A program made the position numbers and the translations under genes. The notes beneath the pieces are model-generated. The model was not told the origin of the DNA. It worked only from the letters and a program-made list of their open reading frames with translations, and searched no databases. From the NCBI GenBank assembly GCA_018066075.1, contig JAGHSB010000018.1, forward strand, positions 1-42,046: DNA of 42,046 bases. The letters run 5' to 3'. Each line of letters starts with the position of its first letter. Position 1 is the stretch's first letter. The stretch is from Candidatus Treponema scatequi. Lineage in GTDB: Bacteria > Spirochaetota > Spirochaetia > Treponematales > Treponemataceae. Shown here piece by piece: positions 1 through 8,797 of this stretch.

Positions 1-2
1 CT

Positions 3-572
3 TCTCACTGTTTTAAATTAGCAGAACAAACAGCTCTTGCCCTTATTGAAGAAATTCCAGAAATTCGCAGACTTATTCAAATGGATATCGATGCCGGCTT
101 TAAAGGCGATCCTGCTGCAAAAAGTCCTGAAGAAATCATTCTTTCTTACCCTGGACTTGAAGCCATCCTTGTTCATAGAATTGCATATTTCTTATTTAAA
201 AACGGAATTCCAATTATTCCAAGAATTATGAGTGAAGACGTACATGGTAAAACTGGTATTGATATTCATCCTGGAGCAAAAATTGGTGAATCTTTCTTTA
301 TTGATCATGGAACTGGTGTTGTTATTGGTGAAACCTGTGTTATTGGTAACAACGTAAAAATTTACCAAGGTGTTACTTTAGGAGCGCTTAGCGTTCGAAA
401 AGATCTTCAGGATAAAAAACGTCACCCAACTATTGAAGATAATGTAACAATTTACGCAAACGCAACAATTCTTGGCGGAAATACTATAATTGGTAAAAAC
501 TCCACCATCGGCGGAAACACCTGGATTACAAAATCAGTTCCAGCTGACTCTGTTATAACTCAAGGCAAATAA
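3..572 (+). CDS. cysE: Serine O-acetyltransferase, 5'-truncated by window edge
   Basis: Frame 3 is open from base 3 (SHCFKLAEQTALALIEEIPEIRRLIQMDIDAGFKGDPAAKSPEE...), so the ATG at 81 is internal. Left-handed beta-helix hexapeptide repeats and the SAT motif DVHGKTGIDIHPGAKIGESFFIDHGTGVVIGET. Confidence 0.93.
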   Translation, partial: SHCFKLAEQTALALIEEIPEIRRLIQMDIDAGFKGDPAAKSPEEIILSYPGLEAILVHRIAYFLFKNGIPIIPRIMSEDVHGKTGIDIHPGAKIGESFFIDHGTGVVIGETCVIGNNVKIYQGVTLGALSVRKDLQDKKRHPTIEDNVTIYANATILGGNTIIGKNSTIGGNTWITKSVPADSVITQGK

Positions 573-592
573 TAAAACTGAAGTTAAAAAAA

Positions 593-683
593 CAAGGTTC
601 CCAACCAGTAACACTAAAAGGGAACCTTGCCGTCCAGTATAGCTGGACATCGGAGAGAGTTTATCAGCTTATTTACAAGCTGA
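593..683 (+). other. Cluster of three tandem perfect hairpins (structured intergenic RNA or attenuator candidate)
   Basis: CAAGGTTCCC(593-602)/GGGAACCTTG(620-629); GTCCAG(632-637)/CTGGAC(643-648); TCAGCTT(664-670)/AAGCTGA(677-683). No T-tract after any of them. Confidence 0.6.
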
Positions 684-709
684 ATATAATATACATCGAG
701 TACGGAATA

Positions 710-1096
710 ATGTCAACAAAATTCAAAATTAAATTTGCAGATTTTTTCATTTTTTTTGCGTTTTTGGTAATATTTTTCCTGTTTCTGAGTACAATATTTT
801 CAGGCCGTGAAAACCCGGTTTTGTACATTTCGTCCCCGGACGCAGAATACGAATATGACCTCGGCAAAAATCAGACAGTTTCCATCGATGGCCTTATCGG
901 AAAAACGACAGTCGTAATCGAAAACAAAACAGTCTGCATTTCTGACTCGCCGTGTCCGAATAAAATCTGTGTCACAAGCGGAAAGATTTTAAAACCCGGA
1001 CAGTGGCTTTCATGTGCGCCAAACAAAATATTTGTTATAATAAAAAACAAAAATGAAAAAGCAGAAAGCTCATCACTCGACGCGATTTCGTTTTAA
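710..1096 (+). CDS. NusG domain II-containing small membrane-anchored protein
   Basis: One N-terminal TM helix, then a ~90 aa domain with CISDSPCPNKICVTSGKILKPGQWLSCAPNKIFV, typical of NusG-domain-II proteins. Confidence 0.8.
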   Translation: MSTKFKIKFADFFIFFAFLVIFFLFLSTIFSGRENPVLYISSPDAEYEYDLGKNQTVSIDGLIGKTTVVIENKTVCISDSPCPNKICVTSGKILKPGQWLSCAPNKIFVIIKNKNEKAESSSLDAISF

Positions 1097-1176
1097 ATGG
1101 AATTTCTAAAACTGCAATCGATTTCTGAAAACTATAATCAATCGAGGCGAAGAAATTCCACATAAAGGAAAAACAA

Positions 1177-2529
1177 ATGGCTAAGAAAAAAATTTCGATT
1201 TCATATAAATGTTCAAACTGTGGATTTACACAGCCGCGATGGCTTGGACGATGTCCTGAATGCAGTTCGTGGAATACGATGGAAGAATGTGTGACAGATC
1301 CAAATGCACTTACTTCTGTGAGCCCGAACAACATTGCAGTAAAAGTAAAACCGATGTCGCTTTCAAAAGTCGTTGCAATGGATGACGACAGAATCTCGAC
1401 TGGCATCGAAGAGTTTGACAGAGTTCTCGGTGGAACTGGGGCCACAAAACGATCTGCAATTTTACTTGCAGGAGAACCTGGAATCGGAAAATCAACTTTG
1501 CTATTGCAGACTGCAGCAACATTTGAAAAAAGAAATGCAGGTCTTGTCCTTTATGTTTCTGGAGAAGAATCATCAAGTCAGATTAAAGCGCGTGCTAACA
1601 GGCTCGGATTAAACTGCGATAACATTCAGATAATGTGTACGATGAGACTTGAAGACATCACTGATGCACTTGCAGAATTAAAACCAGCATTTGTAATCAT
1701 CGATTCGATTCAGACAGTTTATTCGATTGAGGGCGGAATAATTCCGGGAACTGTAAACCAGCTCAAGTACTGCACGAATGAACTTGTCGGATGGGTAAAA
1801 GAAAATGACAGCGTTTTAATTATGACATGTCATGTTACAAAAGACGGAAATATCGCAGGACCAAAAGCTCTCGAGCATATGGTCGACACTGTAATTTCTT
1901 TTGAACGCAATAACGATGAAATAAGATTTTTACGCGCATATAAAAACAGATTCGGAAGTGTTGATGAACTTGGAATTTTCGAAATGAGTGCATCAGGTTT
2001 GAAGACTGTCGGAGATCCGAGCACGATGTTCATCACACGACGAGACAGCGGAATTCCAAACGGTGTTGCAGTGAGTGCTGTCTTTGAAGGAACGAGAGTT
2101 TTCTTAGTTGAGATTCAGGCTTTGACAGTTCCGGCAAAAAGTTCTTTAACAAGAGTCTATTCAGAAAAAATTGATTCAAACAGAGTAAGCCGAGTGGCTG
2201 CCGTTCTCGAAAAAAGAACAGGAATGCATTTTTCAGATCAGGATATTTACATCAATGTCGCAGGCGGAGTTCGTCTCACAGAAAGTGCAATTGATGCAGC
2301 CCTTGCAGCAGCACTTTATTCTGCTCGAAGCGGAATTGCAGTAAAAGACAACACTGTAATTATCGGAGAACTTTCTCTTGCAGGAGAAATCAGACCTGTG
2401 TCACGCATCAAGCAGAGAGCAAAAACTGCAATCGGCCTTGGATACAAAAACGTCATCGCTCCGGCAAAAGAGGATGACATTATTTGTGTGAACGATGTTC
2501 ATGAATTAGTGCAGAAGGTGTTTAAGTAA
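1177..2529 (+). CDS. radA: DNA repair protein RadA
   Basis: N-terminal C4 zinc finger CSNCGFTQPRWLGRCPECSSWNT, Walker A GEPGIGKSTLLLQ, RadA KNRFG motif, C-terminal Lon-like domain; SD AAGGA upstream. Confidence 0.97.
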   Translation: MAKKKISISYKCSNCGFTQPRWLGRCPECSSWNTMEECVTDPNALTSVSPNNIAVKVKPMSLSKVVAMDDDRISTGIEEFDRVLGGTGATKRSAILLAGEPGIGKSTLLLQTAATFEKRNAGLVLYVSGEESSSQIKARANRLGLNCDNIQIMCTMRLEDITDALAELKPAFVIIDSIQTVYSIEGGIIPGTVNQLKYCTNELVGWVKENDSVLIMTCHVTKDGNIAGPKALEHMVDTVISFERNNDEIRFLRAYKNRFGSVDELGIFEMSASGLKTVGDPSTMFITRRDSGIPNGVAVSAVFEGTRVFLVEIQALTVPAKSSLTRVYSEKIDSNRVSRVAAVLEKRTGMHFSDQDIYINVAGGVRLTESAIDAALAAALYSARSGIAVKDNTVIIGELSLAGEIRPVSRIKQRAKTAIGLGYKNVIAPAKEDDIICVNDVHELVQKVFK

Positions 2530-2638
2530 ATAAAAATTCCAGGTTATCTGAAATTTTCTCCGTCCCAGGCAAAGACCTCTTCTGAATATTCCGTTGGAAG
2601 TTCTTTACAATTTTCCCACTTTGTATGTTCAATTTTTT

Positions 2639-4180
2639 TTATTCCCCATACCAATAGAACGGGTAATATTCATATTCAGCAGGTGGACAAGATCTGTAAT
2701 CATACGGATAGTCAGAAGTCCATGAAGTTGTTTCTACACTCTCTTCTTCGGTATTCACCTTTACAAGCGAAATTGTCATTGGGAATGCTCTGTCTTCTTT
2801 GACTTTCTTACATATGAATTCTGTCTGATAAGAATGTCGTCTTCGTAAACTCTGAGAACCGAGATATGTCGTTGTTAAATTATCAAGAACCCAGAAAGAT
2901 GTAAAAGGGAACGGATCATGTTCTGACAGTCTTATAATATTAAGACTGTTTGCCCAGCCATACTCAAATTCAAAGTCATAACCTTTAACATCCTGTAATT
3001 CTATGTTTATATCAAAAACTTTTCCGTTTATAAGCAACGCAGTTTCAACAGGTTCTGCGTAATCACCGTTGTAAAAATCATTGAAGTTATAATCATCAAA
3101 TGATTCAGGAGCTGTTTCTGGTGGATTATTTAACCACGAATGTGCACCTGTACTAAGCAATGCCAGTTCTTTTTTATCTCCTGAAATATGTCCTGAAACA
3201 TAACGGTCTGTAATTTCAAAATAACTTCTATCAGAAGATCCTGCTGTATAAACATGACATACATAATCATCTTCAACAACAAATCTGTCCGGAATAATCT
3301 CATAAATAAAAATTTTTTTGCCAGCCGGAATTTTCGTTCCGTCATCAAGAACAATATCGCATAATGCATACACCATCGCCTGTTCTTCTTTACCCGTATG
3401 ATTCAGAGACACACCTTCGATTGGACACATTATTTTCATTTTATAATCAGTCATTCTGTCTGCAGGTCTTCTTACCTGAGGACGCGTATAATCAACTGGA
3501 GAATTCATTACACTTCTGTCATTAAACATTTTCTTAAATACAGAAGCGAGAGATTTATCTTTAGTATTCAGATAATCATAAACTGTTTTAAATTCATCTT
3601 CAGCAATATTGAGAGCTGCCTTTTTTTCCGCAAAAAGAAATTTTAATATGTCATTTCTATCTGCCTTTACAAGAGAAGTATAAACACTGATACCGTCACT
3701 GTTTTTCTTTTCTTCAAATGCACCACCTTTGTAAAGGGTATAAAAAAATCCGTTCTCTATCATCCAAGGATACTGCATAAGATTATTTCCATTACGGTCT
3801 CTGATTTTTAAATCACTGAGATTATGCAGCTGGGCAGTAATAAATTCTTTATTTGGTTTTCCGCTGTTAAGATAAATAAAAATTGGATAATTAAGATTGT
3901 TATCAGCTTTATCAAATTTCATTCCTGCATCGATGAGATAATTAAAATCAGGAATGCTTAAATTTGAAATATTTCGCGTAAAGAAGTTGTAACCTTCTTT
4001 ATCAGTTTCATTAAGATCGTACTTACCTTCAGAAATTTTTTTCTTAATATTATCAGTAAGTTTATTTTCAACTTGAAAATCTATAGAAAGCACAGTGTCT
4101 GTTTTCTTTTCAGAATCTCCGCATGAAATAACTGCAAAACCTAAAACAGCAAATGCAATTAAACATAAAACTTTTTTCAT
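2639..4180 (-). CDS. Hypothetical lipoprotein with ankyrin-like N-terminal half
   Basis: Start at 4180 (MKKVLCLIAFAVLGFAVISCGDSEKK) gives a lipobox signal peptide; N-terminal half resembles ankyrin-type repeats (NYLIDAGMKFDKADNNLNYPIF). Confidence 0.75.
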   Translation of the reverse strand: MKKVLCLIAFAVLGFAVISCGDSEKKTDTVLSIDFQVENKLTDNIKKKISEGKYDLNETDKEGYNFFTRNISNLSIPDFNYLIDAGMKFDKADNNLNYPIFIYLNSGKPNKEFITAQLHNLSDLKIRDRNGNNLMQYPWMIENGFFYTLYKGGAFEEKKNSDGISVYTSLVKADRNDILKFLFAEKKAALNIAEDEFKTVYDYLNTKDKSLASVFKKMFNDRSVMNSPVDYTRPQVRRPADRMTDYKMKIMCPIEGVSLNHTGKEEQAMVYALCDIVLDDGTKIPAGKKIFIYEIIPDRFVVEDDYVCHVYTAGSSDRSYFEITDRYVSGHISGDKKELALLSTGAHSWLNNPPETAPESFDDYNFNDFYNGDYAEPVETALLINGKVFDINIELQDVKGYDFEFEYGWANSLNIIRLSEHDPFPFTSFWVLDNLTTTYLGSQSLRRRHSYQTEFICKKVKEDRAFPMTISLVKVNTEEESVETTSWTSDYPYDYRSCPPAEYEYYPFYWYGE

Positions 4181-4196
4181 AAATTCCAACTTAAAT

Positions 4197-5384
4197 TTAC
4201 ATTCCAAGATTTTTTAAAAGCAGTGCAATCTTTCCGCCTGCGATGAATGTTCCGATTGTGGAACCAAGCGATGATAAAAAGAAAACTACGAATACGCGTA
4301 GAATTTTATTTGTATACCAGCCTTTGAAGTGACATACATCATCCTGAAGTTTTTCGATGTCTTCAACTTTTGGTTTGCAGACAACTGCCTGTGTAATTCC
4401 TGTTAAAATGCCGACGCCGATTAGAGGACAAAGCGATGTAAGAGGCGCTCCGACAAATGCAACGATGATTGTAATCGGATTTGCAAGTGCAAGCAGAGAA
4501 CCGACTGCCGCAAGACTTCCGTTCCACATAACCCATTTAAATACCATGTCGCTTCCGACATCTTTTCCGTGTGCGATAAATCCGTACGCAATGAGTCCGA
4601 CGATGATGACTGGAATTGCCCAGCCGATGATTTTTCCTGCAACGCCACCAGCAGGAGCTGTTTCGATGTCACTTGTATCTGTAACTGCTTTCTGGTCTGC
4701 AATCTTTGTAAGATATGCTTCAACACCACCAAGATGCCCCGCACCCAAAACTGCAACGATGTTGTTTCCTTTTGAATTCCAGATGTGAGTTGCTAAATAT
4801 CTGTCGCGTTCATCGATGAGAACTTCTTTTACTGTCGGAAGATATTCTGCAAGTTCTCCCATCATTGTATCCATTTCATTTTCTTTCTTAAGGTTTTCAA
4901 TCTGATCTTCTGAAATTTCTTCTTTGTCAAATGCACTTGCAATAAGGGAAGCAAGAAGCTTGCACTTTCCCCAAAAATTATTTTTTGCCCACGCTCTTCT
5001 GAGAGTTACCTGAATCGGACGGTCAACAAGAGAAAACTCGATGTTGTTTTCTTTTGCGCAGTTGATTGCTGCCATCATTTCGTCGCCAGGTTTTACGCCG
5101 ACATTCTGACCCATTCTTTTCTGAAAAGAACCGAGAACAAGATTTGCAAGCATTAAAAATCCTTCGCGGCGTTTCAAAACTTTTACGATGTCGAGTTTCT
5201 TCCAGCTTTCAGGATCCATAATTGAATTGTATCTGCGTTCATCAAGTTCGATTGCAACGCAATCTGGTTTTTCATTTGTAATTTCTGTTTTTACTTCTTC
5301 GCAGCTTTCTTTTGAAACATGTGCTGTTCCGAGTAAAGTAATTTTTCTTCCGTCGAGAATAAGGACTTTTTTTGTACTACTCAT
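4197..5384 (-). CDS. TraB/PrgY family protein
   Basis: LLGTAHVSKESCEEVKTEITNEKPDCVAIELDERRY, GAGHLGG, C-terminal TM segments. Confidence 0.88.
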   Translation of the reverse strand: MSSTKKVLILDGRKITLLGTAHVSKESCEEVKTEITNEKPDCVAIELDERRYNSIMDPESWKKLDIVKVLKRREGFLMLANLVLGSFQKRMGQNVGVKPGDEMMAAINCAKENNIEFSLVDRPIQVTLRRAWAKNNFWGKCKLLASLIASAFDKEEISEDQIENLKKENEMDTMMGELAEYLPTVKEVLIDERDRYLATHIWNSKGNNIVAVLGAGHLGGVEAYLTKIADQKAVTDTSDIETAPAGGVAGKIIGWAIPVIIVGLIAYGFIAHGKDVGSDMVFKWVMWNGSLAAVGSLLALANPITIIVAFVGAPLTSLCPLIGVGILTGITQAVVCKPKVEDIEKLQDDVCHFKGWYTNKILRVFVVFFLSSLGSTIGTFIAGGKIALLLKNLGM

Positions 5385-6822
5385 TCTTTACTCTCCACTC
5401 TGCAAGTCTGAATTCAAAGAACATAGGACTCTGCATGTTTGTTACTTCACTGTAGTATTTGACTGCAAGCTGGTCTTTACCTTTGAGTTCATAATAAAGT
5501 CCAAAGTAGTAAAGCATCTTTCCGCGAGTCTGAGAGTTGTCTTCTTTCTGAATCTTAAGTGCGATGTCTGTTTCAGCATTTCCAGGTCCCATGTCGTGGT
5601 ACAATCTGATCATCTGAAATTTCAAAGTCTGTTTATCCGCAGTTTCCTTCATCACTTTTTCAAGGAACATCTTAGCCATCTGCGCTTTTCCCTGCTTTTG
5701 ATAGCAAGTTGCAATCATCAAAGGGTAAGAAATATTTTCTTTGTTATATCCGTATGCCTTTTCAAATGCGGCACGAGCTTCTTCCCAGTTTCCTTCATGC
5801 CATGCAAGAATGCCGAGTGCTTCATATGCAAAATAATATTTTGGATTTGTTTCAATTACCATGCGGTAATCTTTGAGAGCTTCTGCGAATCTGTTCTGTT
5901 CGTCATAGAGACCTGCTCTGTATGCATAAGCGAGAAAGTAATCCGGATTCAATTCGATTGCTTTTGTCCATGCCATTTCTGCATCCTTAAATTTTCCGAC
6001 AAAGCGTGAATATGTTCCGAGGTCCATGTAATATTCATAATTGTTGTCTTCGATTGCAATTGCTTTCTTTACGTTTTCAATTGCAGTCTTGTAGTTTTCT
6101 TTTTCTGCATCGAGTTTTGCAAGATACTGATATGCAATTGCTTCATTTGGATTGAGTGCAAGAATTTTTTCAAATGCAGAACGCGCATCGTCAATCTCAT
6201 TTAAATAATATGATGTCTGTCCAAGTCCGAAGAGTGCGTTGAAATCTTTTGGGTTTCCTTTGAGTGCCTTCAAGAAATAATTTTTAGCACCTTTGTATCT
6301 GTGCCCGAGAACCTGTTCCTGTCCGAGTTCTACATTTGCCATTGCATTGTTCGGATCGATTGCAAGAACTTTTGAAATCGCATTTGATTTTGCAGTTTCA
6401 CCTTTTTTGCCCTGTGCTTTTGCAACCATGATTTTCTGTTCGAGCACATCAATGTTTGAAGGATCTTTTGCTTCGAGGTCAGTTAAAACTTTTGAAGCTT
6501 CATCAAGTCTGTTTGCAGAAATCAAAAGTGAAGACTTAATGAGCATGAGTCCTGTATCAGCTTTAAGATTTTCATCGAGTTCATCAAATGAAGCGATTGC
6601 TTTTTCAAGATCACCTGACGCAAGGCTTTTCTGAAGTCCCTGTACAAACTGAACGCGAGGATTAGCTGCCCTTGACTGAGCTGTCTGCTTTGCAGGAGCA
6701 GTGGAATTTTTACCTTTGACATCGGCTGCGAAAATTCCACCTGTAAGAATAAAAATAAATGAAAGTGCTGCAAATTTTCTCTTTAATGCACTGAAATCTG
6801 TAAATTTACCGTTTTTTAACAT
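5377..6822 (-). CDS. Tetratricopeptide repeat protein with signal peptide
   Basis: Hydrophobic N-terminus; many TPR units such as ALFGLGQTSYYLNEIDDARSAFEKILALNPNEA. Confidence 0.9.
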   Translation of the reverse strand: MLKNGKFTDFSALKRKFAALSFIFILTGGIFAADVKGKNSTAPAKQTAQSRAANPRVQFVQGLQKSLASGDLEKAIASFDELDENLKADTGLMLIKSSLLISANRLDEASKVLTDLEAKDPSNIDVLEQKIMVAKAQGKKGETAKSNAISKVLAIDPNNAMANVELGQEQVLGHRYKGAKNYFLKALKGNPKDFNALFGLGQTSYYLNEIDDARSAFEKILALNPNEAIAYQYLAKLDAEKENYKTAIENVKKAIAIEDNNYEYYMDLGTYSRFVGKFKDAEMAWTKAIELNPDYFLAYAYRAGLYDEQNRFAEALKDYRMVIETNPKYYFAYEALGILAWHEGNWEEARAAFEKAYGYNKENISYPLMIATCYQKQGKAQMAKMFLEKVMKETADKQTLKFQMIRLYHDMGPGNAETDIALKIQKEDNSQTRGKMLYYFGLYYELKGKDQLAVKYYSEVTNMQSPMFFEFRLAEWRVKNE

Positions 6823-6887
6823 CTTTTTTCCTATAAAGAGTACGCAAATAGTTGATTTTCCCTTTCGACTCGACTAAACTAAACAAA

Positions 6888-8657
6888 ATGCGTAATCATA
6901 TTGTTAGAAAGTCACTGGGACTATTTGTCCTTTACGCCGTTATTATTGTCGGCATTTTTGTAATTCAATTTAGAAGCGATTCTATCATAAGAAAAACCAT
7001 TCATTCAATGAGGGTTACACTTATGGAAGCTGAAAGCACACCGGGAAACACAAGCCTTAAAAACCAGTTTCAGGTTGCTTACAACGGAATCCAGTTTATA
7101 GGTGATGAAAGTCACCCTGTTCAGTATACTTCAAACGACAAAGTCCGCAGGGCAGTTCTCCGCTCATGGAGTTCTACTGATACATCATGTACTCTTGTTT
7201 TTTCTGATGGAATTAAAATCACCTTCTCCCTTTCTGACGGCTCGGACAACGCTCCGCTCATGATTACAAGTGAATTTCCAGACAAGATATCAGATGTTTC
7301 AATTACTGCAAAGCCCCTCAGCGGTTTTACTGTAACAGACCAGAAATCAAAACAGGCTATCCTCGAAGGAAGAAATTCATCATATTCCCTTATCGCCCCG
7401 CACCTCGAAGCAAACAAGCTCGTTTTCTTACAGAATTCCAAATTTGCACGCTATAACGCTTACGTAAAACAGACAGAATTCTCAATCGACTCAGCTTCAG
7501 AACTTGCAGGCGCTTCTAGAGGAGAATGGCAGAGCACAACAAATGCACTCGGCCAGACAATCATCTCAGAATTTATGCGTCAGAGCACAAGCGACGTTTC
7601 ATTCAATACAAACCTCACAGAACAGACAGTAGTTTCTTATGCTGCAGTAATGGCAAACGCAGGCCGTTACAACGAAGCTCTCAATACAGTTCCAGAAACA
7701 TTCGTAAAAGGCACAAAACGCACATTCCAGTCGGCTCCGTTCTTCGGAGGACTTGCTAAAGTAACACCAGGTCTTGAAATCCAGATGGAAAACTATAAGA
7801 ACATGGTTTCACAGGCCCTCATCACAAAATCATGTGACCTCTTTACTCAGGACTTTATCGACGACTATCTCGTAATCAACGAAAATAACGCTTCTGTACT
7901 GGCAGTTCTTTCAATGCCTGCAGAACTTACAGACAATAACTTTACAGTTGCCCAGGCAACAGGTATCCTCAAAACTTACGCAAAACTCAAGAAAGCAGAA
8001 TCAGAAGCAGCCGAAAGACTTGCTCCTGTCCTCGAGCCTTGTGTAAAGAAAATCGCCGATGCATGTAAACTCGACAACAACAAGATTCGTATGGCAGAAA
8101 ACGATGCAAACCTTTCTGTAATCGCTGCTGTAAGCGCAGGTGATGCGTTTATTTCATATGGAATTGCGTCAAACATGTCATCAGTTGAAAAAGTAGGTTA
8201 CTTAATCGTCAACTCATATCTTTCAGACCTCGCAGGCCTTGATTTACGCACAATGTGTGAACTTTACCCGATTACAGTTCATGACAATCCGTACTACCCT
8301 CACTTTGTAAAAGTCAGAATGCTTGAAGGCATTCCTGTATGGACATGGACAATTGCCCGCGACCTCAAGATTACAATGGATGAGAACAGAACACTATACG
8401 TAGATATAGACTTCCCGCTCGGACTTACTCACTATGTTGTGATTTGTGGAATTAACCCGTTCCGCAGAATCCAGATTTATAACATGGACTTCAGAACTGA
8501 CCCTCAGTTTGAAATCTACAACTCTTCAGGTTATGTTTACAAGACAAACATGAAGGGACTTTTGTTAAAGTCTAGACATAAATCACAGCACGAAATCATC
8601 AAACTTTATTACAGAGATCTCGATGAAGCACCTTCTTCATCTGAGATTGAAGAATAG
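6888..8657 (+). CDS. Hypothetical membrane-anchored protein
   Basis: Start taken as ATG 6888 (MRNHIVRKSLGLFVLYAVIIVGIFVIQF, N-terminal TM); no family recognised for the ~560 aa ectodomain. Confidence 0.8.
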   Translation: MRNHIVRKSLGLFVLYAVIIVGIFVIQFRSDSIIRKTIHSMRVTLMEAESTPGNTSLKNQFQVAYNGIQFIGDESHPVQYTSNDKVRRAVLRSWSSTDTSCTLVFSDGIKITFSLSDGSDNAPLMITSEFPDKISDVSITAKPLSGFTVTDQKSKQAILEGRNSSYSLIAPHLEANKLVFLQNSKFARYNAYVKQTEFSIDSASELAGASRGEWQSTTNALGQTIISEFMRQSTSDVSFNTNLTEQTVVSYAAVMANAGRYNEALNTVPETFVKGTKRTFQSAPFFGGLAKVTPGLEIQMENYKNMVSQALITKSCDLFTQDFIDDYLVINENNASVLAVLSMPAELTDNNFTVAQATGILKTYAKLKKAESEAAERLAPVLEPCVKKIADACKLDNNKIRMAENDANLSVIAAVSAGDAFISYGIASNMSSVEKVGYLIVNSYLSDLAGLDLRTMCELYPITVHDNPYYPHFVKVRMLEGIPVWTWTIARDLKITMDENRTLYVDIDFPLGLTHYVVICGINPFRRIQIYNMDFRTDPQFEIYNSSGYVYKTNMKGLLLKSRHKSQHEIIKLYYRDLDEAPSSSEIEE

Positions 8658-8679
8658 AGAAAAAAATTGAAAAATTTTG

Positions 8680-8717
8680 AAAATTTGTGAGTAAAATCCA
8701 AAAATTTGTGATATAAT
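8680..8717 (+). promoter_or_regulatory. Candidate promoter with two direct repeats AAAATTTGTGA
   Basis: AAAATTTGTGA at 8680-8690 and 8701-8711 (21 bp apart), followed by TATAAT 8712-8717. Confidence 0.5.
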
Positions 8718-8737
8718 GATAGAACTTCTCTAAGTCA

Positions 8738-8773
8738 AATTCATCGCAAAATCGTACGATTTTTCTATGAATT
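8738..8773 (+). promoter_or_regulatory. 36-bp nested inverted repeat (operator or 5'UTR hairpin)
   Basis: AATTCAT-CGC-AAAATCGTACGATTTT-TCT-ATGAATT; the 16-bp core is a perfect palindrome. Confidence 0.65.
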
Positions 8774-8797
8774 GGTGACTAAAAGAAAGGAGATTTT

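Noticed and set aside
4357-4788. 143-aa plus-strand ORF antisense to the TraB-family gene
   Set aside because: Shadow ORF without motifs; the minus strand encodes recognisable TraB/TM sequence.
5188-6009. 273-aa plus-strand ORF antisense to the TPR and TraB genes
   Set aside because: Cys/Phe/Ser-rich low-complexity translation, typical shadow ORF from the opposite-strand codon bias; both antisense genes have clear family motifs.
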